Assembly: GCA_052085365.1 (NCBI GenBank)
Contig: JBQDFP010000007.1
Span: forward strand, 1-64,000
Direction: 5' to 3'
Source of the DNA: Canibacter sp052085365
GTDB taxonomy: Bacteria; Actinomycetota; Actinomycetes; Actinomycetales; Microbacteriaceae
Length of the DNA: 64,000 nt
Part shown: in pieces, positions 35,691-44,925 of the stretch
Numbering within the stretch: position 1 is the first letter of the stretch
Layout: each line of letters starts with the position of its first letter
Translations under genes and position numbers: made by a program
The notes under the pieces: generated by a model
What the model was told of the DNA's origin: nothing
Seen by the model: the letters and a program-made list of their open reading frames with translations, nothing else
Database searches by the model: none

Positions 35691-36661
35691 CTCTGATTCC
35701 ACTCGCGCGCGCCCTCAATGAAGGCCTCCGCGCGGCGATGAACGACAACGAGAAAGTCCTCATGCTTGGTGAGGACATCGGCACCCTCGGTGGTGTGTTC
35801 CGCATCACTGACAAACTGCAGGCCGAGTTCGGCACCGCCCGCGTGCTTGATACTCCGCTTGCCGAGGCTGGCATCGTGGGCAACTCGATTGGTCTGGCGA
35901 TGACCGGCTACCGACCTGTGGCCGAGATTCAGTTCGACGGTTTTGTTTTTCCTGCGGTGAACCAGATCGTGACCCAGCTCGCGAAACTGCGTAACCGTCA
36001 CGAAGGTAAAGTCGACTTCCCGGTCGTGATTCGTATACCGTACGGCGGTCACATTGGTGCGATTGAGCACCACCAGGAAAGCCCCGAAACGTACTTCACT
36101 CACACCCCGGGTCTTCGCGTAGTTGCGCCATCGACTCCGAATGATGCGTACTGGATGATCCAGCAGGCGATTGCTTCGCCAGATCCCATTATCTTTATGG
36201 AGCCGAAAGCAAAATACTGGTCAAAGGGTGAGGTTGATTTCGATAAACCTGCGGCAAGTCTCTACGAGTCAGTTGTTGCGCGTGAAGGCTCCGACGTCAC
36301 GCTGATCGGGTTTGGTGCGATGGTGCATTCCCTTCTTGAAGCGGCAGATATTGCTAAAACCGAGGGAACCAGCGTCGAAGTTATTGACTTGAGGTCACTC
36401 TCGCCGGTCAATTATGATCCGATCCTGGCTTCAGTACGTAAAACCGGCCGCGTCGTTGTCGCGCAAGAGGCTCCCGGTAACGTCAGCCTCGGTAGTGAAA
36501 TCGCCGCCACCATTCACGAGCACTGCTTCTATTCGTTGCAGGCGCCCGTACTGCGCGTGTCAGCCTATGACACCCCATTCCCGCCAGCGCGACTCGAGGG
36601 TGTCTATTTGCCTGACGCTGACCGAGTTCTCGAAGCCGTCGACCGCACGATGCACTATTAG
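35687..36661 (+). CDS. 2-oxoacid dehydrogenase E1 component, beta subunit
   Basis: The 324-residue partner of E1alpha. It shows NEGLRAAMNDNEKVLMLGEDIG at the start (the E1beta signature), GIVGNSIGLAMTGYRPVAEIQF, and the C-terminal transketolase-like region with EAPGNVSLGSEIAATI. Together with E1alpha it makes a heterotetramer with the ThDP site at the interface. The ATG overlaps the E1alpha stop; E2 follows after 11 bases. Pyruvate versus branched-chain specificity cannot be told from this. Confidence 0.95.
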   Translation: MTLIPLARALNEGLRAAMNDNEKVLMLGEDIGTLGGVFRITDKLQAEFGTARVLDTPLAEAGIVGNSIGLAMTGYRPVAEIQFDGFVFPAVNQIVTQLAKLRNRHEGKVDFPVVIRIPYGGHIGAIEHHQESPETYFTHTPGLRVVAPSTPNDAYWMIQQAIASPDPIIFMEPKAKYWSKGEVDFDKPAASLYESVVAREGSDVTLIGFGAMVHSLLEAADIAKTEGTSVEVIDLRSLSPVNYDPILASVRKTGRVVVAQEAPGNVSLGSEIAATIHEHCFYSLQAPVLRVSAYDTPFPPARLEGVYLPDADRVLEAVDRTMHY

Positions 36662-36672
36662 AAGGAGTTCTA

Positions 36673-38028
36673 ATGTCCGACATGGTGTTTCCCCTTCCAG
36701 ATGTAGGCGAAGGCCTGACTGAGGCCGAAATTGTGAGCTGGCAGGTTGCTCCTGGCGACTCTGTGGAACTCAACCAGGTGATTTGCGAGATTGAGACCGC
36801 GAAATCAGTTGTTGAACTGCCATCCCCGTTTGAGGGAACTGTCACTGAACTGCTTGCCGAGCCGGGACAGACAGTTGCTGTCGGTGGGCCGATCATGCGC
36901 GTGAGTGCGTCCGGTGGCGAGGTTCCAGAGCCGCAGCTGCCCGCAGATTCTGCTGGTGCGGCAACGACTGGCGCTGGCACCGAGGCGGGTGCTGATGCGG
37001 TTACCGAGATTCCCGAGGCTCCGGCAGAGCCTGATGCTGATGCCGCGTCAGAAGGCGGCGGATCGGTGCTAGTTGGATACGGCAGCACCGGCGGAACGGT
37101 GAAGAGCCGCCGTCGAAGGGGCGGGGAGCCGCTGCTAAGCCGCGGATCAATCCCGGTCGCTGATGCGAACCCGATTATCGCCAAGCCACCGATTCGGAAG
37201 CTCGCAAAAGATCTAAACGTTGATCTTGCGGGTGTTGAAGGTTCCGGCATTGCGGGTGAGATTCTGCGTGACGATGTTGTCCGGCATGCGAGCCAGGCCA
37301 GTGTGTTCCGCAATATTGAGACCCCTGATGTGCCGAGTGTGCGTGAAGAGCGCATTCCGGTGAAGGGTGTACGTAAACAGATCGCCAAGGCGATGTCGAA
37401 GAGCGCGTTCACGGCACCGCATGTGAGTGTCTTCACTGAGATTGATGCGACCCGCACGATGGAATACGTGAAGCGTCTGAAAGCGTCGACGGATTTCGCG
37501 GGTGTGAAAGTGTCACCGTTGCTGGTGATGGCGAAGGCCATTATTTGGGCGGTGCGTCGTAACCCGATGGTGAACTCGACATTCACTGAAAAAGAGATCA
37601 TCGTGCACAACTTCGTGAACCTTGGTATCGCGGCGGCAACCCCTCGAGGGCTGATCGTGCCGAATATTAAGGATGCGCAGGACATGAGCATGTTTGAGCT
37701 TGCGCAGGCGATCGAACAATTGACCTTGACCGCGCGTGAGGGCCGCACGACACCGAAGGACATGGCGGACGGCACCATTACTGTGACGAACATTGGCGTG
37801 TTTGGCATGGATACGGGCACTCCGATCTTGAATCCTGGTGAGGTTGCCATTGTTGCGATGGGTACTATCAAGGAGAAACCGTGGGTTGTGAACGGTGAAG
37901 TACTGCCGCGCATGGTCACCACAGTTGGTGGCTCATTCGATCACCGAGTCGTTGACGGTGACGTGGTTTCACGTTTTGTCGCTGACGTCGCGTCAGTGAT
38001 CGAAGAGCCTGCGCTTCTGCTTGACTAA
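36673..38028 (+). CDS. dihydrolipoamide acyltransferase (E2)
   Basis: E2 carries the acyl group on lipoyl-lysine and passes it to CoA. The 451-residue product has one lipoyl domain (ETAKSVVELPSPFEG, Lys about 43), an Ala/Pro-rich linker, a peripheral-subunit-binding domain (PPIRKLAKDLNVDL, GSGIAGEILRDDV) and the catalytic domain ending GGSFDHRVVDGDV with the His-Asp pair. A single lipoyl domain fits branched-chain E2 or short PDH forms. No E3 gene is in the window. Two hairpins follow the gene. Confidence 0.94.
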   Translation: MSDMVFPLPDVGEGLTEAEIVSWQVAPGDSVELNQVICEIETAKSVVELPSPFEGTVTELLAEPGQTVAVGGPIMRVSASGGEVPEPQLPADSAGAATTGAGTEAGADAVTEIPEAPAEPDADAASEGGGSVLVGYGSTGGTVKSRRRRGGEPLLSRGSIPVADANPIIAKPPIRKLAKDLNVDLAGVEGSGIAGEILRDDVVRHASQASVFRNIETPDVPSVREERIPVKGVRKQIAKAMSKSAFTAPHVSVFTEIDATRTMEYVKRLKASTDFAGVKVSPLLVMAKAIIWAVRRNPMVNSTFTEKEIIVHNFVNLGIAAATPRGLIVPNIKDAQDMSMFELAQAIEQLTLTAREGRTTPKDMADGTITVTNIGVFGMDTGTPILNPGEVAIVAMGTIKEKPWVVNGEVLPRMVTTVGGSFDHRVVDGDVVSRFVADVASVIEEPALLLD

Positions 38029-38030
38029 TT

Positions 38031-38057
38031 CAAGAGTCTTGCTTCAAGAGACTCTTG
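38031..38057 (+). terminator. hairpin 1 after the E2 gene
   Basis: CAAGAGTC and GACTCTTG form a perfect 8-bp stem with an 11-base loop two bases after the E2 stop. No long T-run, but its position fits a terminator. Confidence 0.55.
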
Positions 38058-38065
38058 CTTCCTCA

Positions 38066-38088
38066 AGATCCTTGTGCCTCAAGGATCT
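38066..38088 (+). terminator. hairpin 2 after the E2 gene
   Basis: AGATCCTTG and CAAGGATCT form a perfect 9-bp stem with a 5-base loop, right after hairpin 1. Both share CTTGCTTCAAGA-like sequence, so they look like copies of one unit. Followed by CTTGCTTCAAGA again. Confidence 0.5.
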
Positions 38089-38152
38089 CTTGCTTCAAGA
38101 CCGTCAGCCGCGCGTCTTGCTTGCTGGGAGCTGCTAGATACTTTCGGCTGCG

Positions 38153-39841
38153 TTAGAACGGCCGTTCGTCTTCCGGTATGCCTGTTAAACCGGGCCGGTG
38201 GGCGCCCCAGGGGATATCACCTCCGGGGTAGTACTTGAATCGAACCTTGCTTTTTCTGCCCTTTCTCTCTGGAGTAATGGGTGGTACCAGCGGTTCTACC
38301 TCTGTGGCTGGGTCGGGGGTGTCTGTGTACTCGTTACCGTGCGGGTCGCGCCAGACCAACACACCGCCGGGTTCTTGACGCACGGACCACCGCGCAGTTT
38401 CGTGCACACTGGGGTGCTTTAGCGCGTGATGTCTTTTGCAGAGCAGTGCCAGGTTATTGGTTGCGGTCTTTCCGCCTTTTGCCCAGTCGAATGTGTGATC
38501 AATTTCGCATCTCGAAGGTGGGGTGAGACACCCGGGGAACCGACAGTGACTGTCTCGGGCGATGATGAGTCGTCTTATTGCTGCGGTGGGTTCGTAACTG
38601 TCGGTTGAGATGACCTTGCCAGAAGGACCCACAAAGATGCGATTCCAACTTTTCGCATCAGCTGCAAACCGTCGTGAGATCTCGGCGTCAATGAGACCGT
38701 AGCCAGCGAGTTCACCGAACGGTTCGGGGGAGGCCTCGCGGCTTGTTTTGGCCTCGTGGCCCGAACCGGCGGTTGCAGGGTCTTCGTTGTCGGCGGGAAC
38801 GAACGCGGTAACCGGTACAGTGACTTGCACTCGGCCCTGAATGCCGAAACCGAACGGATCGCCGCTGCGATCGTCTACCCGTGCGGACGCTGATGCGAGC
38901 AGTAGCTCAGACATAACATCTGCTCGAGCCTGGGTGAGCGTTCGAGCATCAGCAATAGTTTTTGTAGTGGCTTTGCCGTCACCTATGCGTTCTGATGAAG
39001 TATCTTCGGTAGCAGTCATGGGTTGCATCGTTTGGCGAGCGATTCTGGTGAGGCGGTCGTAGGCGGCTAGTGCGATTGGGGCCGGGAGGATGGCGCCAAA
39101 CATTGCCATGCCGTCGCCCGTGTCTTTAACCCACACTCGTCGTTCTTCGCTTGCGTGTTTGCGCGCGACCTCGATCGATTCGGGTGAGAGGCTTGCCACG
39201 AGTTTGGGGAGCCGACGACGGAGTCTTCCCGGCGTGGTCTCGAGCGCGATTTCAGTGGCTCGTTTGAGGTAAGTATCTCGAACATTTTCTGGAAGGTTCG
39301 CGCCAGAGTGAGCAATGACTTTTGCATGTGCGAATGAGACCCGGCCAGCCTGAATAAGTTCAACTAGCTCGGGATAGCGATCGGTGATCTCGTATGAAGC
39401 ATTGAGATTGAGCCCGACAGTTTGATCACTGCTTCTAGTGGCCACGGCAATCTGGTTTGCAACCGACAGCATTGAGGTGTGTGCGGTCTGGGCGTCAGCG
39501 TCGGCTTCTTCGATGGCGCTGGGGATGCGCCCCATGATCGTCACCTTGGCTGCCTCGAGTTTGCGTGTGGCCCGCTCGATAAAGATCGCACGTTCGGACA
39601 ATTCACCGATTTGGTCGCGGAGTGAATACTTGATGAGACCATCCGCGCCGGGTGCGATAGCCCCTAGTTCAGGGAGCGGAAGGTTCATAAGCAGGTCTGT
39701 CATGTGCTCGAGTGCGCGATCGAACTCAGCTTGGAATCGTGGATCGTGGGCTGTGCATGGTGCCAGAAGGGGAGTTTCGTTAGGAATGGGTTCGGCAGAA
39801 ACCGGGTCCGGGTCTGGATTTGGAGGGTGGGATGAAGTCAT
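38153..39841 (-). CDS. DUF222 and HNH endonuclease domain protein
   Basis: The 562-residue protein has an N-terminal DUF222 domain (about residues 30-330), then an HNH nuclease fold near the C-terminus with RDSHCRFPGCLTPPSRCE and IDHTFDWAKGG plus CKRHH; the catalytic His, Asn and His and the zinc cysteines are present. Such 13E12-like proteins occur in many copies in Micrococcales and are thought to be mobile or homing-like. It sits alone, opposite to the neighbouring E2 gene, with its 3' end near the hairpin pair. Not tied to a restriction system here. Confidence 0.9.
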   Translation of the reverse strand: MTSSHPPNPDPDPVSAEPIPNETPLLAPCTAHDPRFQAEFDRALEHMTDLLMNLPLPELGAIAPGADGLIKYSLRDQIGELSERAIFIERATRKLEAAKVTIMGRIPSAIEEADADAQTAHTSMLSVANQIAVATRSSDQTVGLNLNASYEITDRYPELVELIQAGRVSFAHAKVIAHSGANLPENVRDTYLKRATEIALETTPGRLRRRLPKLVASLSPESIEVARKHASEERRVWVKDTGDGMAMFGAILPAPIALAAYDRLTRIARQTMQPMTATEDTSSERIGDGKATTKTIADARTLTQARADVMSELLLASASARVDDRSGDPFGFGIQGRVQVTVPVTAFVPADNEDPATAGSGHEAKTSREASPEPFGELAGYGLIDAEISRRFAADAKSWNRIFVGPSGKVISTDSYEPTAAIRRLIIARDSHCRFPGCLTPPSRCEIDHTFDWAKGGKTATNNLALLCKRHHALKHPSVHETARWSVRQEPGGVLVWRDPHGNEYTDTPDPATEVEPLVPPITPERKGRKSKVRFKYYPGGDIPWGAHRPGLTGIPEDERPF

Positions 39842-40128
39842 AGTGCTAAGCCTCTGTCGCTAGACCGATGGGTAATCGGTGACGTGTTCGGGACGGTGCG
39901 ATCGAGGCTCTCAGCGTGAGGAATGACTTAACTATGTGGGTGATCGCGGGGTTCAGATGAGTGGTATCTGAACTGGCTTGAGCTGTTTGAAGCTATAACT
40001 TCATGCTAATCGGAACCACCGACATTCTTTGATTTGAAGGTCGGAGTTCTTCACAGTGTGGACCCTGTGTCTGTGACGACGTGCCGACACGGTAAGATCG
40101 AAGCTAAACGGTGAAAAGGAGTGTGCCA

Positions 40129-40905
40129 GTGAGCACGAAGCGTATTACCTGGGACGGCAACCTGACGACCGAAGCCGTCGAGCTGCTTGATCAGGGCGGC
40201 AAGATTATCGTGAGCCCCACCAAGGTTGGTTACATCATTATGACCACTGACCTTGAGGGACTTGAGCGCAAATTTGAGATCAAGAAACGCAAGCGTAATA
40301 AGCCCGGTGTGGTGCTGTGCGGATCGATGGAGCAACTGCGCGAGCTTGCTGATATGACGCCTGAAATCGAGAAGTTCTACCAGATGCACTGGGACCAGGA
40401 CGCTCTCATGGGCTGCATCTTGCCGTGGAAAGAATCGGGCAAGAAGTACATTCCGGAAGGTGCCGAGGAACTCATGACCGATGTTCGCGGAACCAGCTGC
40501 TTCGTGCTGCGTTTCGGTACACCTGGTGAGCAGATCGTGAACGAGCGCTGGGAGAAGAGCCGGGCGCTGTCATTTGCGAGCTCAGCAAACCCTTCAGGTC
40601 GCGGAAACCGCGGTGTTGTTGACGGCATCGGTGACGCTATCGAAAACGGCGTCGACTTGATCATCGAAGGCAACGACTACGTAAAGTCGATTCAGCCCAA
40701 CGCGACCCCCGAGACTCGCTATGAGCAGGGCGTGATGGTTTCGTTCGTTGACGATGACGGCAATCTCGTCCCTGAACAGCACGGTGCACGCGACACGGAA
40801 CCGGCACCAATCTTGATCCGCAAGGGCGTCTACCTGCCGCAGATTCTCGATAACCTTGCCGAGTGCTTTAACAGCTGGGACTACCGTCACGGCCACTACT
40901 ACTAA
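40129..40905 (+). CDS. Sua5/YciO/YrdC-type RNA-binding-fold protein
   Basis: This 258-residue cytosolic protein has the YrdC fold: SPTKVGYIIMTTDLEG, KRKRNKPGVVLCGS (the KxR-S/T-x2-K-P pattern), and ASSANPSGRGN. TsaC/Sua5 proteins make threonylcarbamoyl-AMP for t6A in tRNA. It has an extra C-terminal 50-residue tail rich in acidic and Tyr/His residues (ending YRHGHYY) and may be a distant paralogue. The GTG at 40129 follows AAGGAG; an in-frame GTG at 40111 is less likely. t6A activity is inference. Confidence 0.7.
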   Translation: MSTKRITWDGNLTTEAVELLDQGGKIIVSPTKVGYIIMTTDLEGLERKFEIKKRKRNKPGVVLCGSMEQLRELADMTPEIEKFYQMHWDQDALMGCILPWKESGKKYIPEGAEELMTDVRGTSCFVLRFGTPGEQIVNERWEKSRALSFASSANPSGRGNRGVVDGIGDAIENGVDLIIEGNDYVKSIQPNATPETRYEQGVMVSFVDDDGNLVPEQHGARDTEPAPILIRKGVYLPQILDNLAECFNSWDYRHGHYY

Positions 40906-40941
40906 GCCAACACGGTCTTCACTCGCAAGAGTTTGATTGGC

Positions 40942-40980
40942 ACTGATCCACCCGCATCTTCATGTTGTGGGTGGATCAGT
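40942..40980. terminator. long hairpin between the YrdC-like and LAHTG genes
   Basis: ACTGATCCACCC pairs with GGGTGGATCAGT (12 perfect pairs, 15-base loop) between two convergent genes. It probably terminates both; no clear T-run. Confidence 0.65.
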
Positions 40981-40982
40981 TG

Positions 40983-41723
40983 CTATAGGTGGGTGCGTGA
41001 GCGTCGACGGAGGAGGAAGTAGGCGGCGGTGAGCAGGGCGCCGGCGATCGCGAACACGCTGAAAAGTTCTGTTCCGGTGTGTGCAAGTCCTTCAGTAGAG
41101 GCAGCGTTTTCGCCTGATGCTACGCCGTTGCCGGGTTCATTGCCCGCTGCGGGCGCGTCTGGGTTGGCATTTGGCTGCTCGCCAGGCTTCTCATTCGGTT
41201 CTTCTGGTGTTTCAACCGCCATCTGCCATTCAGTGTCTCCGATACTGATCGGCTGAGAGATTGCGGTCGGCGCGACTTCGGCGATTCCATTGCTTACCCG
41301 CACACACTCGACGAGTAGTTCTGCTTCACCCGGCGTAGCAATATCGGCAAGCACTGCGTCCATGGTGATGCGCGCGGTGCCGTTGTCTGTGAGGGGATCC
41401 ACACCAGAAAGCACCACCCGACTCGGGTCGCCATCTTCTTGGCTCAACGTGGCTCGAGCACCATCTGTGTAGGGTGCGTCACACGCGCTTCGTGACACAA
41501 CCGTGTATGTGTCACGAGGAGCATCAAGTGTGCCCGATGAAGTGACCTCGCGATCGGTTTCAACCACAATGTTGACGCGGTCTGCAGTCTCAGCGGTATA
41601 CAAGATTTGCGCGCCAAGAGCTGCGGGCAGGACGATCGAGAGTGTGGTTAGTGCGGTGCCGAGAGTTTTTCGCGCCGCGGGAAGCAGCACAGCAGGCACA
41701 GCTGCAGCAGTGGAATGAAACAT
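40983..41723 (-). CDS. LAHTG-anchored cell-surface protein
   Basis: The 246-residue protein (start MFHSTAAAV) has an N-terminal hydrophobic export signal, an extracellular part with a cysteine pair, a Pro/Asn/Glu-rich linker, and a C-terminal sorting signal LAHTG-hydrophobic helix-RRRSRTHL. LAxTG is the motif of class E sortases in actinobacteria, so it should be fixed to peptidoglycan or pilin. No sortase gene is in the window. Adhesion or envelope function is inference. It converges on the YrdC-like gene. Confidence 0.75.
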   Translation of the reverse strand: MFHSTAAAVPAVLLPAARKTLGTALTTLSIVLPAALGAQILYTAETADRVNIVVETDREVTSSGTLDAPRDTYTVVSRSACDAPYTDGARATLSQEDGDPSRVVLSGVDPLTDNGTARITMDAVLADIATPGEAELLVECVRVSNGIAEVAPTAISQPISIGDTEWQMAVETPEEPNEKPGEQPNANPDAPAAGNEPGNGVASGENAASTEGLAHTGTELFSVFAIAGALLTAAYFLLRRRSRTHL

Positions 41724-41888
41724 GTGACTCACAATCGACGGGCCTTGATTTGAACGTTGCAACGGTCCCACAAAGGGGTGAACTGAGCGTTAACGCTCGA
41801 TGTCCCGGCCGTAACCTGCGCGTAACCGCTGCGCAATGTGGGGTCTCTACGATCACCTGAGAGCACTACGCCCCGAAGGAGAACGAGA

Positions 41889-43595
41889 ATGACCCGAGCA
41901 GTCCATCATCGCGAGAGCAGATCAACTGAACTTCAGCGAATTTCTCTCGGGCCTGCCCGCAGAGATGTGATTCGTGCGGGTGCATTGACCGCGGGAGCAA
42001 GCGTGGTCGCCTCAGCCTTCGGCGGTGCGTCGACATTTCTGTCAGCAGCCCCTGCGAACGCTGAAATGAACGATGATGCAGAGCTCACTTGGCTTGTCGT
42101 CGACCACCATGTGCACTCAATATATAGCCACGATGCGAAGTACACGATGGATATGATTCTCGACCGAGCGCAACAGTTCGGGGTCGATGCGATCGCCTTT
42201 ACTGAGCACGCGAATCTGGGCCACGCCCACCAGGGAGGTGTGTGGGAGGCGAATCGTGAGGTCCGTCGTGCGCGCGAGAACCGTGACATGCTCGTCTTCC
42301 AGGGGCTGGAGTGGTACATACCGGCGGCAGAACACGGAACTGTGCTGGTGGCGCCCGGCCCGAACGAGGCTCGGCTGTTGCGGACGTTTGAGCTGCTGTA
42401 TGACGGCAAACTCAACGGTTGGGAAAAGCCAATCCCGGGGTCAGCTCAGGTCGCTGAATGGGAAGGCTACGCGAACGAAGCAATTGCGTGGCTCGGCGAG
42501 CGCAAGGCTGCGGGATTTATTGATGACGTGCTCGTTCTCGCGAACCATCCGAGTCGACTCGGCATCGATTCGCCACATGAAATGCGGGCTTGGCATGATG
42601 CGGATCCACATATTTATATCGGTATGGAAGGTGCGCCCGGTGCGCAGGGTTCTGCGTTCGGCACGAATCGTGGCCCCGACTATCAACGTGGCGAGTACGA
42701 GAATTCACCGAGCGACCAATCGTGGCCCGGGTATCCGGCAGAGGCATACCTGACACGCGGTGGTTTCGACTGGATGACCTCTGTTGTTGGGGGTGTGTGG
42801 GATTCGCTGCTGTCAGAGGGCCGCAGGTACTGGATCACGTCGAATTCAGATTTGCATTTGAAAACGTATGACACCTGGCGGGTGGGGGACTACCCCGATG
42901 ACGGAACGTGGGAAGATGGTGCGAGCCTCGGTAATTTTGATCGCGCGGGACGACGACCTGACCCGATTGATACGGGCGAACCGCAGGGTGGCAGCGACTA
43001 TTGGCCGGGCGAATTCTCGAGAACCCATGTTGGGGCAACAGAACGCTCATATCTGGCGGTGATGACCGCGCTTCGTGAAGGTCGGGTGTGGATCGATCAC
43101 GGCCACCTTATTTCTGGTCTTGATGTGCGAGTTGAAGCGGCTGAGGGGGAGGTGCATCCTGTGACTTTGGGCGGCACTGCGAAGGTTGCGCGAGGGACCA
43201 AACTGGTTATGAAGGTCACTGTCACGCCGACCACTGAGCAGAACTCCGCAGGAATCCTTCCACGTTTGGCGCACCTCGACTTGATTGCTGGGAGGGTGAC
43301 CGGCCCAGCAGCTGACCTAGACGAGATCCACGCTCCAAACACACGAGTTGTTGAGCGTATTGATACGCTGCAGCAGGGCCTTGAGCCGTTCACGGTCGAG
43401 TTTGATCTTGGTGAGGTGACGGAGAATAGTTATGTGCGTCTGCGTGGATCGGACGGCAATCGCTCAGGTGAAGGCCCGTACGGCGCCCAGATCGACCCCG
43501 CAGGACCCATCCCGCACGACGGAGCTGAAAATGCTGGTGACCCGTGGGCTGACACTTGGATGTACACCAATCCAATCTTTATCGAGGTTGAGTAA
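41889..43595 (+). CDS. Tat-exported PHP-domain metallophosphoesterase
   Basis: The 568-residue product has a twin-arginine signal (ARRDVIRAG then a long hydrophobic run, cleavage near ANAEM). The PHP domain starts at VDHHVHSIYSHDAKYTMD and contains FTEHANLGHAHQGG with the metal-binding His/Glu residues, ANHPSR, and SDLHL later. PHP proteins are metal-dependent phosphoesterases or other hydrolases; export suggests it acts on an extracellular phosphoester or glycan. AAGGAG precedes the ATG. The substrate cannot be named. Confidence 0.82.
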   Translation: MTRAVHHRESRSTELQRISLGPARRDVIRAGALTAGASVVASAFGGASTFLSAAPANAEMNDDAELTWLVVDHHVHSIYSHDAKYTMDMILDRAQQFGVDAIAFTEHANLGHAHQGGVWEANREVRRARENRDMLVFQGLEWYIPAAEHGTVLVAPGPNEARLLRTFELLYDGKLNGWEKPIPGSAQVAEWEGYANEAIAWLGERKAAGFIDDVLVLANHPSRLGIDSPHEMRAWHDADPHIYIGMEGAPGAQGSAFGTNRGPDYQRGEYENSPSDQSWPGYPAEAYLTRGGFDWMTSVVGGVWDSLLSEGRRYWITSNSDLHLKTYDTWRVGDYPDDGTWEDGASLGNFDRAGRRPDPIDTGEPQGGSDYWPGEFSRTHVGATERSYLAVMTALREGRVWIDHGHLISGLDVRVEAAEGEVHPVTLGGTAKVARGTKLVMKVTVTPTTEQNSAGILPRLAHLDLIAGRVTGPAADLDEIHAPNTRVVERIDTLQQGLEPFTVEFDLGEVTENSYVRLRGSDGNRSGEGPYGAQIDPAGPIPHDGAENAGDPWADTWMYTNPIFIEVE

Positions 43596-43616
43596 GCCAG
43601 CGGGTATGGTTGCTGT

Positions 43617-44105
43617 ATGGCTGATTCATCATTTGACGTTGTAAGCAAGATCGACCACATGGAGGTCGATAACGCGAGCAATCAGGCTCGGAAAGAGATC
43701 GACCAGCGCTACGACTTTAAAGGCGTGGGCGCGTCAATCGACGTGTCTGAGAGCAGCATTCTTCTGAAGGCCAACAGCGAGGAACGTGTGAAAGCAGCAT
43801 TTGATGTGCTGCAGTCTAAATTCGTGAAGCGTGGACTTTCACTCAAAACGCTCGACGCGGGCGAGGCGTTTGCGAGCGGTAAAGAATACCGACTCGAAGC
43901 GAAGCTCAAAGAGGGCATCGACCAACCGACCGCGAAAAAGCTCACCAAGCTGATTCGTGACGAGGGACCGAAGAGCGTGAAAGGGCAGATTCAGGGCGAC
44001 GAGCTGCGTGTGTCGTCGAAGAGCCGTGATGATCTGCAAGCAACCATTGCGCTTTTGAAGGGCGCTGACGTTGATGTTGCGCTGCAGTTCGTCAACATGC
44101 GCTAA
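43617..44105 (+). CDS. YajQ-family nucleotide-binding protein
   Basis: This 162-residue cytosolic protein matches the YajQ (DUF520) family, some members of which bind cyclic di-GMP. It starts MADSSFDVVSKIDHMEVDNA, the hallmark, and has RYDFKGVGASIDV and the second RNP-like half (KLIRDEGPKSVKGQIQGDELRV). The ATG is 21 bases after the PHP gene. Its stop overlaps the convergent PAP2 gene by four bases. Confidence 0.93.
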   Translation: MADSSFDVVSKIDHMEVDNASNQARKEIDQRYDFKGVGASIDVSESSILLKANSEERVKAAFDVLQSKFVKRGLSLKTLDAGEAFASGKEYRLEAKLKEGIDQPTAKKLTKLIRDEGPKSVKGQIQGDELRVSSKSRDDLQATIALLKGADVDVALQFVNMR

Positions 44106-44857
44106 TTCTGTAGTTCTAGGGATGGACGGGTCGCTCTATAGTTCGCTTGGCGCAGCCACGGCCATGCGCTGAGCATAATTGTGGACCCGGTCCCGACGAG
44201 AGCGCCGGCGGTTACGTCGGTGAACCAGTGCGCGGCAAGATACATGCGCGTCACCGCAATAAACATCGCGATGACAAGCGCAAGTACCCAGATCAGTGAC
44301 TGGAAGCGACGCCTGCGAACATGACCCGAAAGCACGATCGCGGCCGATATAGCGAGAGCCGTTGCTGCGGTAGTGTGGCCGGACGGAAAGCTGGTGTCGG
44401 CCTCGATAACGAGCCGAAGTAGCTCTGGCGGCCGGTCGCGTTGAATGATCGCCTTCATGAGATGCGTGAGCGCTGAGGCGGCGATCTGACTCAAATACAC
44501 GAAGGCGACGTCTTGCCACCGTCTGGTGATGAGCCATAACAAAAGACCCACGAGACCGGTGAACGCGATTGTTGCGTACCATGAGAACGCGAGCGTCGCG
44601 GTGCCCATGATCGATGTGAGCACATGCGAACGCAGGGCAATAAAGGCGTCGAGCATTTCGGCATCGTTTTCGAGCTTGCCGTCGGTGACAGTAACTAGAA
44701 GTCCCATTGCGATTACTGCGAGAAGAAACGCGGCCCCGACGCTTAGACGAAGCACGGGCCGATGCCAGAGAGCGACGAGACCTCGCAGTAACGTGGTCTT
44801 AGCGCGACTATCAATGTTGCTTTGGGAGTTAATGCCGGAGTTCATAAGTATCAACAC
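44102..44857 (-). CDS. PAP2-type membrane phosphatase
   Basis: The 251-residue membrane protein carries the three-part PAP2 motif: KAIIQRDRP, PSGHTTAA, and RMYLAAHWFTDV, so the catalytic residues are complete. Six membrane spans are likely. Homologues dephosphorylate undecaprenyl pyrophosphate or other lipid phosphates at the outer face. The start at 44857 is not certain; MNSGINSQ five codons in is possible. It overlaps the YajQ gene. Confidence 0.88.
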   Translation of the reverse strand: MLILMNSGINSQSNIDSRAKTTLLRGLVALWHRPVLRLSVGAAFLLAVIAMGLLVTVTDGKLENDAEMLDAFIALRSHVLTSIMGTATLAFSWYATIAFTGLVGLLLWLITRRWQDVAFVYLSQIAASALTHLMKAIIQRDRPPELLRLVIEADTSFPSGHTTAATALAISAAIVLSGHVRRRRFQSLIWVLALVIAMFIAVTRMYLAAHWFTDVTAGALVGTGSTIMLSAWPWLRQANYRATRPSLELQN

Positions 44858-44925
44858 AGGGTACCTCTAATCGCCGAGGTTAGTGCGTTGTTAGCGATGT
44901 CAGGCCAAATCGCTAGACTGTCTGT

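Noticed and set aside
36483..37922. 479-codon minus-strand frame inside the E2 gene
   Set aside because: Codon-bias shadow: the true strand encodes lipoyl and catalytic motifs.
37961..37980. TTTCACGTTTT near the E2 end as parS
   Set aside because: Only half of the palindrome is present.
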